A stretch of DNA of 64,000 nucleotides, taken from contig DASRFR010000007.1 of the NCBI GenBank assembly GCA_035651455.1, positions 20,851-84,850 on the forward strand, in the 5' to 3' direction. The position numbers and the translations under genes were made by a program. Source of the DNA: DASRFR01 sp035651455 (GTDB lineage Bacteria; Acidobacteriota; Terriglobia; Terriglobales; Acidobacteriaceae). Of the stretch, positions 52,052 to 60,170 are shown one piece after another. The notes under the pieces were generated by a model. It searched no databases and was not told where the DNA came from. It saw only the letters and a program-made list of their open reading frames with translations. The first letter of the stretch is position 1, and each line of letters starts with the position of its first letter.

Positions 52052-52606
52052 ATGGCCGAACCCAAGATTCTTCTGACCAGAGAGCAGATCGCCACGCGAG
52101 TGGCGGAGATGGGAGCGGAGATCACGCGCGACTTCGCCGGGCAATCCATTATCTTTGTCGCCGTGCTTAAGGGCGCTGCTATTTTTCTCAGCGACCTGGC
52201 GCGTAATGTCCACCTCGAATCCACCTTCGACTTCATCGGCGTCTCGAGTTATGGGAACCGGCCCAGCCCCAGTGAAGAACTGAAAAGCGGCTGGGATTCG
52301 ACCGGAGAGGTGCGCCTGACCAAGGACGTGGATCAAGCGATGAAGGGCAAGAACGTCATCCTGGTCGAAGACATTCTCGATACCGGGCTCACCCTCACTT
52401 TCCTGAAAAAGCTGATGCTGGCGCACCAGCCCGCGGCATTCAAAATTGCGGCCCTGCTCGACAAGCCCTCGCGACGGAAGATGCCCATCCAGGGCGATTA
52501 CGTCGGCTTTACGATTCCCGATGAGTTCGTGGTCGGTTATGGCCTGGACTACGCGGAGCGCTACCGCAGCTTGCCCGACGTTTGTATTCTGCCGCGCGAG
52601 GGGTAG
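52052..52606 (+). CDS. hpt: Hypoxanthine phosphoribosyltransferase
   Basis: A 184-residue type I phosphoribosyltransferase for purine salvage. The PRPP-binding motif is VILVEDILDTGLTLTFL. VAVLKGAAIFLSDLAR is the pyrophosphate loop, FIGVSSYGN the flexible loop, and VGFTIPDEFVVGYGLDYAER the purine-site end. The frame is open to 51875, but the extra 59 residues are not protein-like and include the promoter box. A 19-nt direct repeat flanks the gene. Confidence 0.92.
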   Translation: MAEPKILLTREQIATRVAEMGAEITRDFAGQSIIFVAVLKGAAIFLSDLARNVHLESTFDFIGVSSYGNRPSPSEELKSGWDSTGEVRLTKDVDQAMKGKNVILVEDILDTGLTLTFLKKLMLAHQPAAFKIAALLDKPSRRKMPIQGDYVGFTIPDEFVVGYGLDYAERYRSLPDVCILPREG

Positions 52607-52644
52607 CGGCTTCGGCAACTCCCCGGAGATCTCACAACTCTGGC

Positions 52645-52653
52645 TGGTATCAT
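52645..52653 (+). promoter_or_regulatory. Extended -10 promoter of the GAF-PP2C gene
   Basis: TGGTATCAT (TGn plus TATCAT) ends 7 nt before GTG 52661, with no proper ribosome site. This is another leaderless candidate. Confidence 0.5.
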
Positions 52654-52660
52654 AGAAAGC

Positions 52661-54427
52661 GTGGAGATGGCAGCGTTTCAGTCTGAATTGCGCTCGCGGG
52701 TGGAACCGCTTCTGCTCGAAGTAGCAGACGTGGTCAACACCACCCTGGACCTGGACACCACGCTCAGGCGGGTGGCGGAACTCGTAAGGAAAGTCATTGA
52801 TTATGAAATATTTGCGATTCTTCTGTTAAACGAAAAATCGCAGGAACTTTACATCCGATTTCAGGTCGGCCATACGCGCGAGATCGCCGAGCGCATGCGG
52901 ATCAAAGTTGGCGAAGGCGTCACGGGACTGGCGGCGCAACGGCGCGAAGCCATTCTCGTTGACGATGTCACCAAGGACCCGTTGTACATTTCTGCGGTGC
53001 CCAACGTGCGCTCCGAACTCGCCGTTCCCCTGATCATTAAGAATCGCGTCATCGGGGTGATCGACATTGAGTCGCCGCAGCCCAATCACTTCGACGAAGA
53101 ACACAAGCGGCTACTGACGCTGATTGCCTCGCGGATGGCGGTGGGGATCGAGAACGCGCGGCTCTACACGCGCACGACCCGGCAGGCGCGGACGCTGGTC
53201 CTGTTGAACGAAATCGCGCGCGAGCTGACCTCGATTCTGAACGTAGACGAGTTGCTGAAACGGATAGCAGAACTGCTGGCGCGCATCATTGACTACCAGA
53301 TGTTCAGCATCCTGCTGCTGGATGACAGCGGCGAGAAGCTGCAGCACCGGTTCTCGCTGCGCTTCCAGGAGAATATTCAGCTGAAGCACGATATTCCGCT
53401 GGGCCGGGGCGTGGTGGGTTATGCGGCACAGCATAAGCAAGCGGTGCTGGTTTCCGACACAGGCAAAGACCCCCGGTACATCGCGGTCAATTCCGAAACC
53501 CGGTCCGAGTTGGCGGTACCTCTGATTTACAAGGACAAGGTGATTGGAGTGCTCGACCTGGAGCATACACGCCGCGGGTTCTTCACCGAGGACCACAAGC
53601 GCACGATCACAACCCTGGCGGCCCAAATCGCCATCGCGATCGAGAACGCGCAACTGTACGAGCATATAGCCAAGCAGGAAAAACGCCTGGAGCGCGATCT
53701 GGCGCTGGCGCGCGAACTGCAGTTCCGCCTGCTGCCGCAGACGCTGCCGAAACTCCCGAACCTGGAGGTCGCGGCCAAGTTCTCGCCGGCACGCGCGATT
53801 GGGGGAGATTTGTATGATTTCGTGAACTACTCGATGTCTCGCACCGCAATGGTGATTGGCGACGTGAGCGGCAAGGGCGCCCCGGCTGCGATTTATGCGG
53901 CGCTGGTCAGCGGGATTCTGCGCTCCCATGCCCCGATTGAGCCAGGGCCGGCAGAGATGCTTTCGGCCGTCAACTTCTCGCTGGGCGAGCGCCGCATCGA
54001 CGGCCAGTTCGTCTCGATCATCTACGCGGTGTGGGACGATCCCAGCAAGACCCTGCAGGTTTCCAACTCCGGCCTGCCCCGTCCCATCTACTGGCGCGAT
54101 GGGAAGATCGAGATCATCGAAGCCACGGGCTTGCCGCTCGGCCTGTTCGACGAGGCCGAGTACGACGAGTTCACTTACCAGGCCAAGGCTGGAGACATGT
54201 TCGTGTTCTTCAGCGACGGAATTCTGGACGCCCGTAATCGAGAAGGCGATCTGTTTGGACGCGCCCGGGCGGAGCAGGTAGTGCTGGGCTGCGCCGAACA
54301 AAGCGCCGACTGCGTCGTGAAGTCGCTGTTCGCTGCCGTGGCCGAGCATTCTGAAGGTGAAGAGACGTTCGACGATCAGACTGTTGTCGCCATCAAGGTG
54401 AAGGGCGGCCCCGGGAAAAAGAAGTGA
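52661..54427 (+). CDS. GAF-GAF-PP2C serine phosphatase (RsbU/SpoIIE-like)
   Basis: A 588-residue cytoplasmic regulator. Two homologous GAF domains (about residues 25-170 and 185-330) share the pattern GEGVTGLAAQRREAILVDDV / GRGVVGYAAQHKQAVLVSDT. A short helix leads to a SpoIIE-type PP2C domain (about 350-585), with metal-site motifs ARAIGGDLYDFV, VIGDVSGKGAPAA and FFSDGILDARN, and FDDQTVVAIKV at the end. The expected substrate is a phosphorylated STAS protein such as that at 60167. The start is GTG 52661, with an in-frame ATG two codons later. It overlaps lysA by 4 nt. Confidence 0.92.
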   Translation: MEMAAFQSELRSRVEPLLLEVADVVNTTLDLDTTLRRVAELVRKVIDYEIFAILLLNEKSQELYIRFQVGHTREIAERMRIKVGEGVTGLAAQRREAILVDDVTKDPLYISAVPNVRSELAVPLIIKNRVIGVIDIESPQPNHFDEEHKRLLTLIASRMAVGIENARLYTRTTRQARTLVLLNEIARELTSILNVDELLKRIAELLARIIDYQMFSILLLDDSGEKLQHRFSLRFQENIQLKHDIPLGRGVVGYAAQHKQAVLVSDTGKDPRYIAVNSETRSELAVPLIYKDKVIGVLDLEHTRRGFFTEDHKRTITTLAAQIAIAIENAQLYEHIAKQEKRLERDLALARELQFRLLPQTLPKLPNLEVAAKFSPARAIGGDLYDFVNYSMSRTAMVIGDVSGKGAPAAIYAALVSGILRSHAPIEPGPAEMLSAVNFSLGERRIDGQFVSIIYAVWDDPSKTLQVSNSGLPRPIYWRDGKIEIIEATGLPLGLFDEAEYDEFTYQAKAGDMFVFFSDGILDARNREGDLFGRARAEQVVLGCAEQSADCVVKSLFAAVAEHSEGEETFDDQTVVAIKVKGGPGKKK

Positions 54428-55719
54428 GCGCCGTGCGTCCGCTGGCCTTTCCGTATCGCAAATTGCGCCGCGGAGTCTTCCGAGGCTCCGATTCCATCCT
54501 GCACTGCGATCAGGTTCCGCTGACGAAACTTGCGCGGCAATTCGGTACACCGCTCTACGTGTATTCAGCGTCGGCAATCCGCAATCGCACGCGCGCCTTC
54601 CAGCGCGCGTTCGACGACGTTCCGCACACTGTCTGCTATTCCGTCAAAGCCAATTCCAATCTCAACATCCTGCGGCTGCTCGATGACCAAGGCTGCGGGT
54701 TCGATATTGTGTCGGGCGGCGAACTGGCGCGCGTGCTGAAAGTAAATCGCCGGGCGGCGAAAAACGTTGTCTTCTCGGGTGTCGGCAAAACGTCGCAGGA
54801 AATGGCGGAGGCGCTGCGCGCCGGAATCCTCCTGTTCAACGTGGAGAGCGAGTCGGAGATGTCGGCGCTGGCGCAATGCGCCGCTCGAATGAAGAAAACC
54901 GCGCCCGTGGCGCTGCGGGTGAATCCTGACGTGGGCGCCAACACCCATCCCTATATTTCCACGGGACTGCATCGCCACAAGTTCGGGATACCGATCCGGG
55001 AGGCGCGCGGACTGTACGCGCGCGCCGGCGGGAGCAAGTACCTCAGGATGCGCGGCGTGAGCGTACACATCGGCTCGCAAATCACCGAACTCGAGCCCTT
55101 TCAAATGGCCATGGAACGGGTGGCCGAGCTGGTGCGGCAACTCCGGGCTGACGGCCATCCCATCGAATATGTGGACGCCGGCGGAGGACTTGGCATCGCG
55201 TACGAGTCTGCCTCGCCGGACTTTGAGGGCCAAGTCACGAAATATGCCAAAGCCATCCTCGCGCCGCTGGAAGCCCTGGACGTTCACTTGTTGCTCGAGC
55301 CGGGACGATGCATCGTGGGCCCCGCCGGGGCGCTGGTGAGCAGTGTTCTGTATCGCAAGAGCAATGACGGGAAGAAGTTCCTGGTCGTAGATGCGGCGAT
55401 GAACGACCTGCTGCGGCCATCGCTGTACAACGCCTATCACGAGATCGCCCCGGTGCAATTGCGCAGCGGTTCCAGTGAAGTGGTCGATGTCGTCGGCCCG
55501 GTGTGCGAGAGCGGAGACGCGTTCGCGCACGACCGCGAGCTGCAGGTGGTGCATGAGGGGGACCTGCTGGCGATTCTGGACGTCGGCGCTTACGGCATGT
55601 CGCTGGCGTCGAATTACAACAGCCGTCCGCGGGCGGCGGAAGTTTTAGTGGATGGAAAACGAGCGCGCGTGATTCGCAAGCGCGAGAGTGTGGGGGAGTT
55701 GATGCGGGGAGAAAAGTGA
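54424..55719 (+). CDS. lysA: Diaminopimelate decarboxylase
   Basis: A 431-residue PLP enzyme of the alanine-racemase fold that converts meso-diaminopimelate to lysine. The PLP lysine is in TVCYSVKANSNLNILRLL. Further motifs are GSQITELEPF, VDAGGGLGIAY, LLEPGRCIVGPAGALV and VGPVCESGDAF, with the substrate Cys-Glu pair. GTG 54424 overlaps the upstream stop (GTGA), so the two genes are translationally coupled, an odd pairing of signalling and biosynthesis. Confidence 0.93.
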   Translation: MSAVRPLAFPYRKLRRGVFRGSDSILHCDQVPLTKLARQFGTPLYVYSASAIRNRTRAFQRAFDDVPHTVCYSVKANSNLNILRLLDDQGCGFDIVSGGELARVLKVNRRAAKNVVFSGVGKTSQEMAEALRAGILLFNVESESEMSALAQCAARMKKTAPVALRVNPDVGANTHPYISTGLHRHKFGIPIREARGLYARAGGSKYLRMRGVSVHIGSQITELEPFQMAMERVAELVRQLRADGHPIEYVDAGGGLGIAYESASPDFEGQVTKYAKAILAPLEALDVHLLLEPGRCIVGPAGALVSSVLYRKSNDGKKFLVVDAAMNDLLRPSLYNAYHEIAPVQLRSGSSEVVDVVGPVCESGDAFAHDRELQVVHEGDLLAILDVGAYGMSLASNYNSRPRAAEVLVDGKRARVIRKRESVGELMRGEK

Positions 55720-55720
55720 T

Positions 55721-55835
55721 CACGTGGCCCCGGACGCCTCGTCCGGGCGGCGAGCGTAGCGAGCCGGGTTGGAGTGTGCCCGGCATGGGCGGAGCTTCGC
55801 TCCGCAGGACGGACGAGGCGTCCGTCCCCACGTGG
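55721..55835. repeat. Large imperfect palindromic repeat, REP-like
   Basis: The outer arms CACGTGGCCCCGGACGCCTC.. (55721-55744) and ..GAGGCGTCCGTCCCCACGTG (55811-55835) are complementary at about 21 of 24 positions. Inside are two smaller hairpins, GGCGAGCGTAGCGAGCC and GCGGAGCTTCGCTCCGC. The element fills the whole gap between the convergent lysA and 81-residue hypothetical genes. A short relative lies at 49855-49886. Confidence 0.75.
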
Positions 55836-55836
55836 T

Positions 55837-56082
55837 CTACGCGGTCTTCAGTTTTAGCTTGGATTTATTCTCTTCCAGGAATTCGCGCAGCTTATCGGCA
55901 GAATCGAGCAGGCGGATCCACTGTTCGTAGTACAGCGTGACCGGAAATCGGCCCAGGCCGTAAACGCTGACCCCGCCCTTTTCTCCGACACGGAATTCCA
56001 TGCTGCCCGAGCGCTTGCCCCCCTGTTGTTTCTCCAGTTCGGCCAGCTTGGCTTTCAATTCTTCATAGGTAGGTTCTGTCAT
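55837..56082 (-). CDS. Small hypothetical protein
   Basis: An 81-residue acidic/basic protein: a short N-terminal coiled coil (YEELKAKLAELEKQQG), a strand-rich centre (MEFRVGEKGGVSVYGLGRFP) and a helical end (LLDSADKLREFLEEN). It looks like a real conserved small protein, but I do not recognise the family. Its 3' end abuts the palindromic repeat. Confidence 0.65.
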   Translation of the reverse strand: MTEPTYEELKAKLAELEKQQGGKRSGSMEFRVGEKGGVSVYGLGRFPVTLYYEQWIRLLDSADKLREFLEENKSKLKLKTA

Positions 56083-56153
56083 GAGTGGACCTCGATGATG
56101 GCTTTATCGCATCCATCTTACGAGCAATACAGGAAGTCCGTCGAGTTCACACG

Positions 56154-56573
56154 TCACACAGTAGGGGTGTGCTCGAAAGGCAGCTTGGCGTAGCGCGCTT
56201 TATCGATTTCTATGACCAGGGCCACGCGGCCTTCGGGCTGGCGAAACGGAAAGGGCTTGCCGGTGTATTTGAGCGAAATCGGGTCCATGACTTTCAAATT
56301 GGGATCGGGACGGCGTTCCACCACCCGGCCGCGCAGTTGCGCTTCCTCGTAAGGATTCTCGAAGTCCACTACTGACAAAGCGACGCGCGAATCGCGACTG
56401 GTGTTGCGTGCCTTGAGCGAGGTTTCGCCCGTGCAGATGAGAATGCGGTCGCCTTCACGGCCAACCCACACGGGAACGCTTTGCGGCGAGCCGTCCGGCA
56501 TCAGGGTCGAGAGGTGGATAAAGTTGGGGCGGTCCAGCAGTTGCTTGATTTCGTTTTGCAGAGGAATTCCCAC
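56154..56573 (-). CDS. PPOX-class F420/FMN-dependent protein
   Basis: A 139-residue split-barrel protein: FIHLSTLMPDGSPQSVPVWV near the N terminus, ILICTGETSLKARNTSRDSR for the phosphate of the cofactor, then VVDFENPYEEAQLRGRVVER. The pattern fits the PPOX-class F420-dependent enzymes (FDOR-B type). Reduction of a small molecule such as a tetrapyrrole precursor or flavin-linked substrate is possible. It lies 44 nt downstream of the MgtE-like gene on the same strand. Confidence 0.83.
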   Translation of the reverse strand: MGIPLQNEIKQLLDRPNFIHLSTLMPDGSPQSVPVWVGREGDRILICTGETSLKARNTSRDSRVALSVVDFENPYEEAQLRGRVVERRPDPNLKVMDPISLKYTGKPFPFRQPEGRVALVIEIDKARYAKLPFEHTPTV

Positions 56574-56617
56574 GTTGAACCTCCTGCCAAAAAGATGTCG
56601 CCGGAACGAACCCGGAT

Positions 56618-57856
56618 TCAGAGCTTTGCCCGCAGCATGCTGATGATGTCGTCAGAGGTGATCACGCCGGTCAGTCGCTTGGCGTCGTCGACGACCGGCA
56701 GGGTCATCAGGTTGTACTTGTCGAACAGTTCGGCGACTTCCTTTTCTTCGGCGCCGGCATGGGTGGAGATGAGCGGCTCCTGCGTCAGGGACAGCAGAGG
56801 CGCCGTAGGCTGGGCCAGGACGATCTTGGAGAGCGGCACCGCGCCGGCCAGGGTTCCATGCGAATCCACCAGGTAGATGGTGCTGACAGTTTCGACCCCG
56901 CCTTCGAAATTGCGCAAGGCTTCCACCGCATCGTGAGCCGTGGCCTGCACCGGGACAGCCAGGTACTCGGTATTCATGCGGCCGGCCGCCGTGTTCTCTT
57001 TGAACTCGAGGAGTTCGACCATCTCCTTGCGCTCCTCGGGCTCCATCTCCAGCAGGATTTCCGAGGTGCGTTCTTCGGGTAGATCGGCGAGCAGGTCGGC
57101 AGCCGCGTCGGGTTCCATCTCTTCCACGATTTCGGCAGCACGTTCGGAATCGAGCGACTCGACGATGGCCTTCTGCACCTTGGGCTCGACTTCTTCCAAG
57201 GCTTCTGCTGCCACGCCTTCATCGAGAGTCTCGAACACAGCTTCGCGCTCGTCCGGAGCGAGGTCCTCGATGATGTCCGCGATGTCGGCGGGATGCAGCT
57301 TGGCCAGACGCTCGTTGGAGATTTTGAGCTTCACCCGGCGCGCGGGGTCGGTCTCGATGATGTCCACGAAATCCCAGGGGATCGTCCTGGGTGGGATCTT
57401 CTTCAGCAGTGCTCTCAATGCCGGCGCCGGCACTACCCCACGCAGCAGCCGGCGGACGGCCCCTCGGGGTCCGACATCCACCGACCCGACTCGAAGCAGA
57501 GGTCTGTGATTGGTGACATCGTGTTGCAGGTCTACATCGTTGACTCGTACTACCTTGCGCCCGAAAACGTCGATCACCTGCTGGTCAAGGAGATCGCGCT
57601 CGAGCAGCAGCAGGCCTTCCCCGCCGTCTTTTGGAATCCATTCGGCGTAGGGGGTGGACGCCCGTACGCCCCCATTTAGCTCGGTGACGGAACTGAGCGG
57701 CAGCATGCGATCGCCGGTTTTGGTGCGTACGATCAAGCCGGAGATGCGGGCGCGGTCCTCTTGCGGAGTGAGGGCGAGTTCGCGCACCTTACCGCAGACG
57801 CCCGAGGGGTCGAAGACCTGTGCGCCCAGCAGTTCGGTCAGTGCGATCGTGGACAT
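56618..57856 (-). CDS. Soluble MgtE-like protein: PRC barrel, MgtE_N and CBS domains, no channel
   Basis: A 412-residue protein. One or two PRC-barrel-like units come first (VFDPSGVCGKVRELALTPQE near residue 14; DLLDQQVIDVFGRKVVRVND near residue 88). An MgtE N-domain of helical repeats follows (LAKLHPADIADIIEDLAPDE, about residues 185-280), then two CBS domains (about 290-410, with VSTIYLVDSHGTLAGAVPLS and LPVVDDAKRLTGVITSDDII). The transmembrane channel of true MgtE is absent. It may sense Mg2+ or nucleotides. ATG 57856 follows a TATTCT box by 9 nt; the longer frame to 58033 is rejected. Confidence 0.82.
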   Translation of the reverse strand: MSTIALTELLGAQVFDPSGVCGKVRELALTPQEDRARISGLIVRTKTGDRMLPLSSVTELNGGVRASTPYAEWIPKDGGEGLLLLERDLLDQQVIDVFGRKVVRVNDVDLQHDVTNHRPLLRVGSVDVGPRGAVRRLLRGVVPAPALRALLKKIPPRTIPWDFVDIIETDPARRVKLKISNERLAKLHPADIADIIEDLAPDEREAVFETLDEGVAAEALEEVEPKVQKAIVESLDSERAAEIVEEMEPDAAADLLADLPEERTSEILLEMEPEERKEMVELLEFKENTAAGRMNTEYLAVPVQATAHDAVEALRNFEGGVETVSTIYLVDSHGTLAGAVPLSKIVLAQPTAPLLSLTQEPLISTHAGAEEKEVAELFDKYNLMTLPVVDDAKRLTGVITSDDIISMLRAKL

Positions 57857-57865
57857 CGTTTTCTG

Positions 57866-57871
57866 AGAATA
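57866..57871 (-). promoter_or_regulatory. -10-like box of the MgtE-like gene
   Basis: TATTCT on the minus strand ends 9 nt before ATG 57856, with no ribosome site, so this is a possible leaderless start. Confidence 0.35.
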
Positions 57872-58025
57872 CCCAAGAGCTTCCGAGGAATCCAGAAGTT
57901 TGCAGCGAAGATGAGGCAATTCGCGCAGCGGGATCAAAATGGCACGGAAACTTGCGAGTCCCCCAAAGAAATGTGCGCGACAGGTGCAGGTTGTACTACA
58001 CTGGCGCGCGTCAAGGAGGCGGCTC

Positions 58026-58796
58026 ATGCCCAAGCCACCTACCCCAGCAATTTCCCCCGCTGAAGGAACGTTTGCGACGGTGAGTAAGGTCCGAAGAGGA
58101 TCGATATCTCGGAAACGGTGTGCCTGCTCATCCGTCCTGGAAAGAAAGCTGGCTCTCTACACCCTGGCAGCGGCTGGAGCGGCAGCGTTTACGGCCCCAG
58201 CCGCAGCGCAAGTCATCTACACCAAAACAAACATCATTTTGACCGACGGCGTTGCGCTGATTGACCTGAATCATGACGGAGTTGCCGACTTTACGCTTAC
58301 CAATTTCGAAATCTCCAGCCGGTACTACTCCCAAGTCTTCCGTGAGGGATGGTTAAATGTGCGCGGGGCTGCCAGCGAGTCGCCGGCGGTTCTGGGTCAG
58401 AGCGCCCGGCGAGGGCCGGTGGCACTGCCTGTTCCTCACGGCGTACCCATTGGATCGGACTCTCCGGCGGGTTTTCTTCAGGACCAGAGCCCGTTAAGCA
58501 TGGGCTACGCTTTTGTCAACAATGACAGCCACAGCGTGCGTGGACGGTTTCCGAATGCGGGGACCAAGTATCTGGGCCTGCGATTCACCATCAACGGGCA
58601 GGTTCACTATGGCTGGGCACGGCTCAATGTGACCCCAGCCACCTTCTACCCGCTCATGACCGCAATCGTGTCCGGCTATGCGTACGAGGCGACCCCGAAC
58701 AAGAGCATTCCAGCGGGCTACCGAGGATTCAGCGATGGGGTAGATCCGGAAGGTTCGTTAGGTGCATTGAGTCTGGGGGCTGCGGCGAGGCGATGA
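58026..58796 (+). CDS. Secreted protein with C-terminal LGALSLGAA tail (first of tandem pair)
   Basis: A 256-residue protein. A signal-like hydrophobic stretch (LALYTLAAAGAAAFTAPAAA) is followed by a body with one DLNHDGVADF calcium-loop-like motif, a conserved VHYGWARLNV strand and the tail IPAGYRGF..GSLGALSLGAAARR. It is clearly homologous to the next gene. AAGGAGG lies 6 nt before ATG 58026; the longer frame from 57939 is not needed. The tail may be a sorting or anchoring signal, but this is inference. Confidence 0.72.
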   Translation: MPKPPTPAISPAEGTFATVSKVRRGSISRKRCACSSVLERKLALYTLAAAGAAAFTAPAAAQVIYTKTNIILTDGVALIDLNHDGVADFTLTNFEISSRYYSQVFREGWLNVRGAASESPAVLGQSARRGPVALPVPHGVPIGSDSPAGFLQDQSPLSMGYAFVNNDSHSVRGRFPNAGTKYLGLRFTINGQVHYGWARLNVTPATFYPLMTAIVSGYAYEATPNKSIPAGYRGFSDGVDPEGSLGALSLGAAARR

Positions 58797-58824
58797 ATAA
58801 AGCCAGGGTGTTGAGGAGAAGCCG

Positions 58825-59511
58825 ATGTCTTTGAAACCTTCGAAGTGCGCGAAGCTGGAGAAGAAGTTAGCGATCTACGTCGCCGCAGCCGCCGGCGCCG
58901 TTTCCATCGCGCCGCCGGTAAACGCGGGAGTCGTTTACACCAAGGCCAACCTACTCCTCACCCAGGGCACACTGCCGATCGATTTGAACCACGACGGCGT
59001 GGACGACTTTTTCCTTCTCAATCACGAATACGCGAATTATTACTACTCGGGAGGCTTTCTGGCGATTGTCGGGAATCCGCAGGAGTCACCCGGCGTTCTG
59101 GGGCAAAACAACCAGCACGGTATAAAAGCATTCGCTGTTCCTTTAGGAGTGCCGGTCGGCCCAGATTCTCCGGCGGGGTTCGTCTCTGCTTCCGGCCGAT
59201 TCGGAGCGCAAATGGCGTTTGAGTTCCTCTCCTACAACGGGCGTGGACTCGGTGGACCCTGGGTCAACGTCGGCGGCAAGTACTTGGGCTTCCGATTCAC
59301 GCTCAGCGATGGCGTCCACTATGGTTGGGCGAGGCTGAGCGTGAACGCCGCACTGGGCCCGCTCCCCGCCGTTGTTGCAAAGCTGAGCGGCTACGCCTAC
59401 GAAGCTATCCCCAACCAGAGCATTCCGGCAGGGTACCGAGGGTTCGCCGATCATGGCTCCTTGGGGGCGTTGAGCCTGGGGGCCGCAGGTTTGAGTCCCG
59501 GCAAGAAGTGA
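58825..59511 (+). CDS. Secreted protein with C-terminal LGALSLGAA tail (second of tandem pair)
   Basis: A 228-residue paralogue of the preceding protein. It has a signal stretch (LAIYVAAAAGAVSIAPPVNA), DLNHDGVDDFFLLNHEY, VLGQNNQHGIKAFAVPLGVP, VHYGWARLSV and the tail GSLGALSLGAAGLSPGKK. AGGAG precedes ATG 58825, only 28 nt after the first gene, so a tandem duplication in one operon is likely. The function is unknown. Confidence 0.72.
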   Translation: MSLKPSKCAKLEKKLAIYVAAAAGAVSIAPPVNAGVVYTKANLLLTQGTLPIDLNHDGVDDFFLLNHEYANYYYSGGFLAIVGNPQESPGVLGQNNQHGIKAFAVPLGVPVGPDSPAGFVSASGRFGAQMAFEFLSYNGRGLGGPWVNVGGKYLGFRFTLSDGVHYGWARLSVNAALGPLPAVVAKLSGYAYEAIPNQSIPAGYRGFADHGSLGALSLGAAGLSPGKK

Positions 59512-59723
59512 GGGCCGGAGCGCGGCGGCAATTCCGGTCCGGCCTCCTCCGCCCGCCTGGACAGCGGAGGCGAATCGGCTGTCTGAACGTTGACTTTTCC
59601 ACAACAACACTTCAAACTACCGAATTCGCTGTTCCCGGCAAATTTTTGAACGCGACCAGGTCAAATACTCGCGGCAAAAGCTTGGATAGCCGATTTCCGC
59701 AAGCGCATCTTTAAAGTTTGCAC

Positions 59724-60170
59724 ATGACCGAACAAAGGGTCTCCTACACATTGGATTCGACGCTGGAGACTGTCGACAATGCCGAGCAAACCGCCAGCCG
59801 CCTAGCGGCCGACGCCGGCTTTGACGAAGAAGACGTCATGAAAATTTCCATGGCGGTACGCGAAGCCGCGGTTAACGCTGTCCTGCATGGGAATGCCTAT
59901 GACCCGGCCAAGAAAGTAGTGGTAGATTTTGAAAAGACCCCAAAAGACCTGGTGATCACCATTCGTGACCAGGGCAAGGGTCTGGACCCCGACAAGATTC
60001 CCGATCCGTTGGCTCCTGAGAATCTATTGAAGACATCGGGACGCGGGATTTTTCTTATTCGCTCGTTTATGGACGAGGTGCATATTCACCCGTCGCAAAC
60101 GGGCACCGAAATCAAACTCGTTAAGCACGTTCACGGAACATCCGTGGATGGCAAGGAGGCTTCCCAGTGA
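59724..60170 (+). CDS. Anti-sigma-type serine kinase, RsbW/SpoIIAB-like
   Basis: A 148-residue HATPase_c protein: N box VREAAVNAVLHGNAYD, G1 box IRDQGKGLDP and G2 box SGRGIFLIRSFMDEV. Partner-switching kinases of this family phosphorylate a STAS antagonist and bind a sigma factor. ATG 59724 is likely; TTG 59718 is possible. The STAS gene overlaps its stop codon. No sigma factor gene is adjacent. Confidence 0.88.
   Translation: MTEQRVSYTLDSTLETVDNAEQTASRLAADAGFDEEDVMKISMAVREAAVNAVLHGNAYDPAKKVVVDFEKTPKDLVITIRDQGKGLDPDKIPDPLAPENLLKTSGRGIFLIRSFMDEVHIHPSQTGTEIKLVKHVHGTSVDGKEASQ

Noticed and set aside
53111..54577. Minus-strand frame of 488 codons opposite the GAF-PP2C gene
   Set aside because: The plus-strand protein has three complete domains; the minus frame has none.
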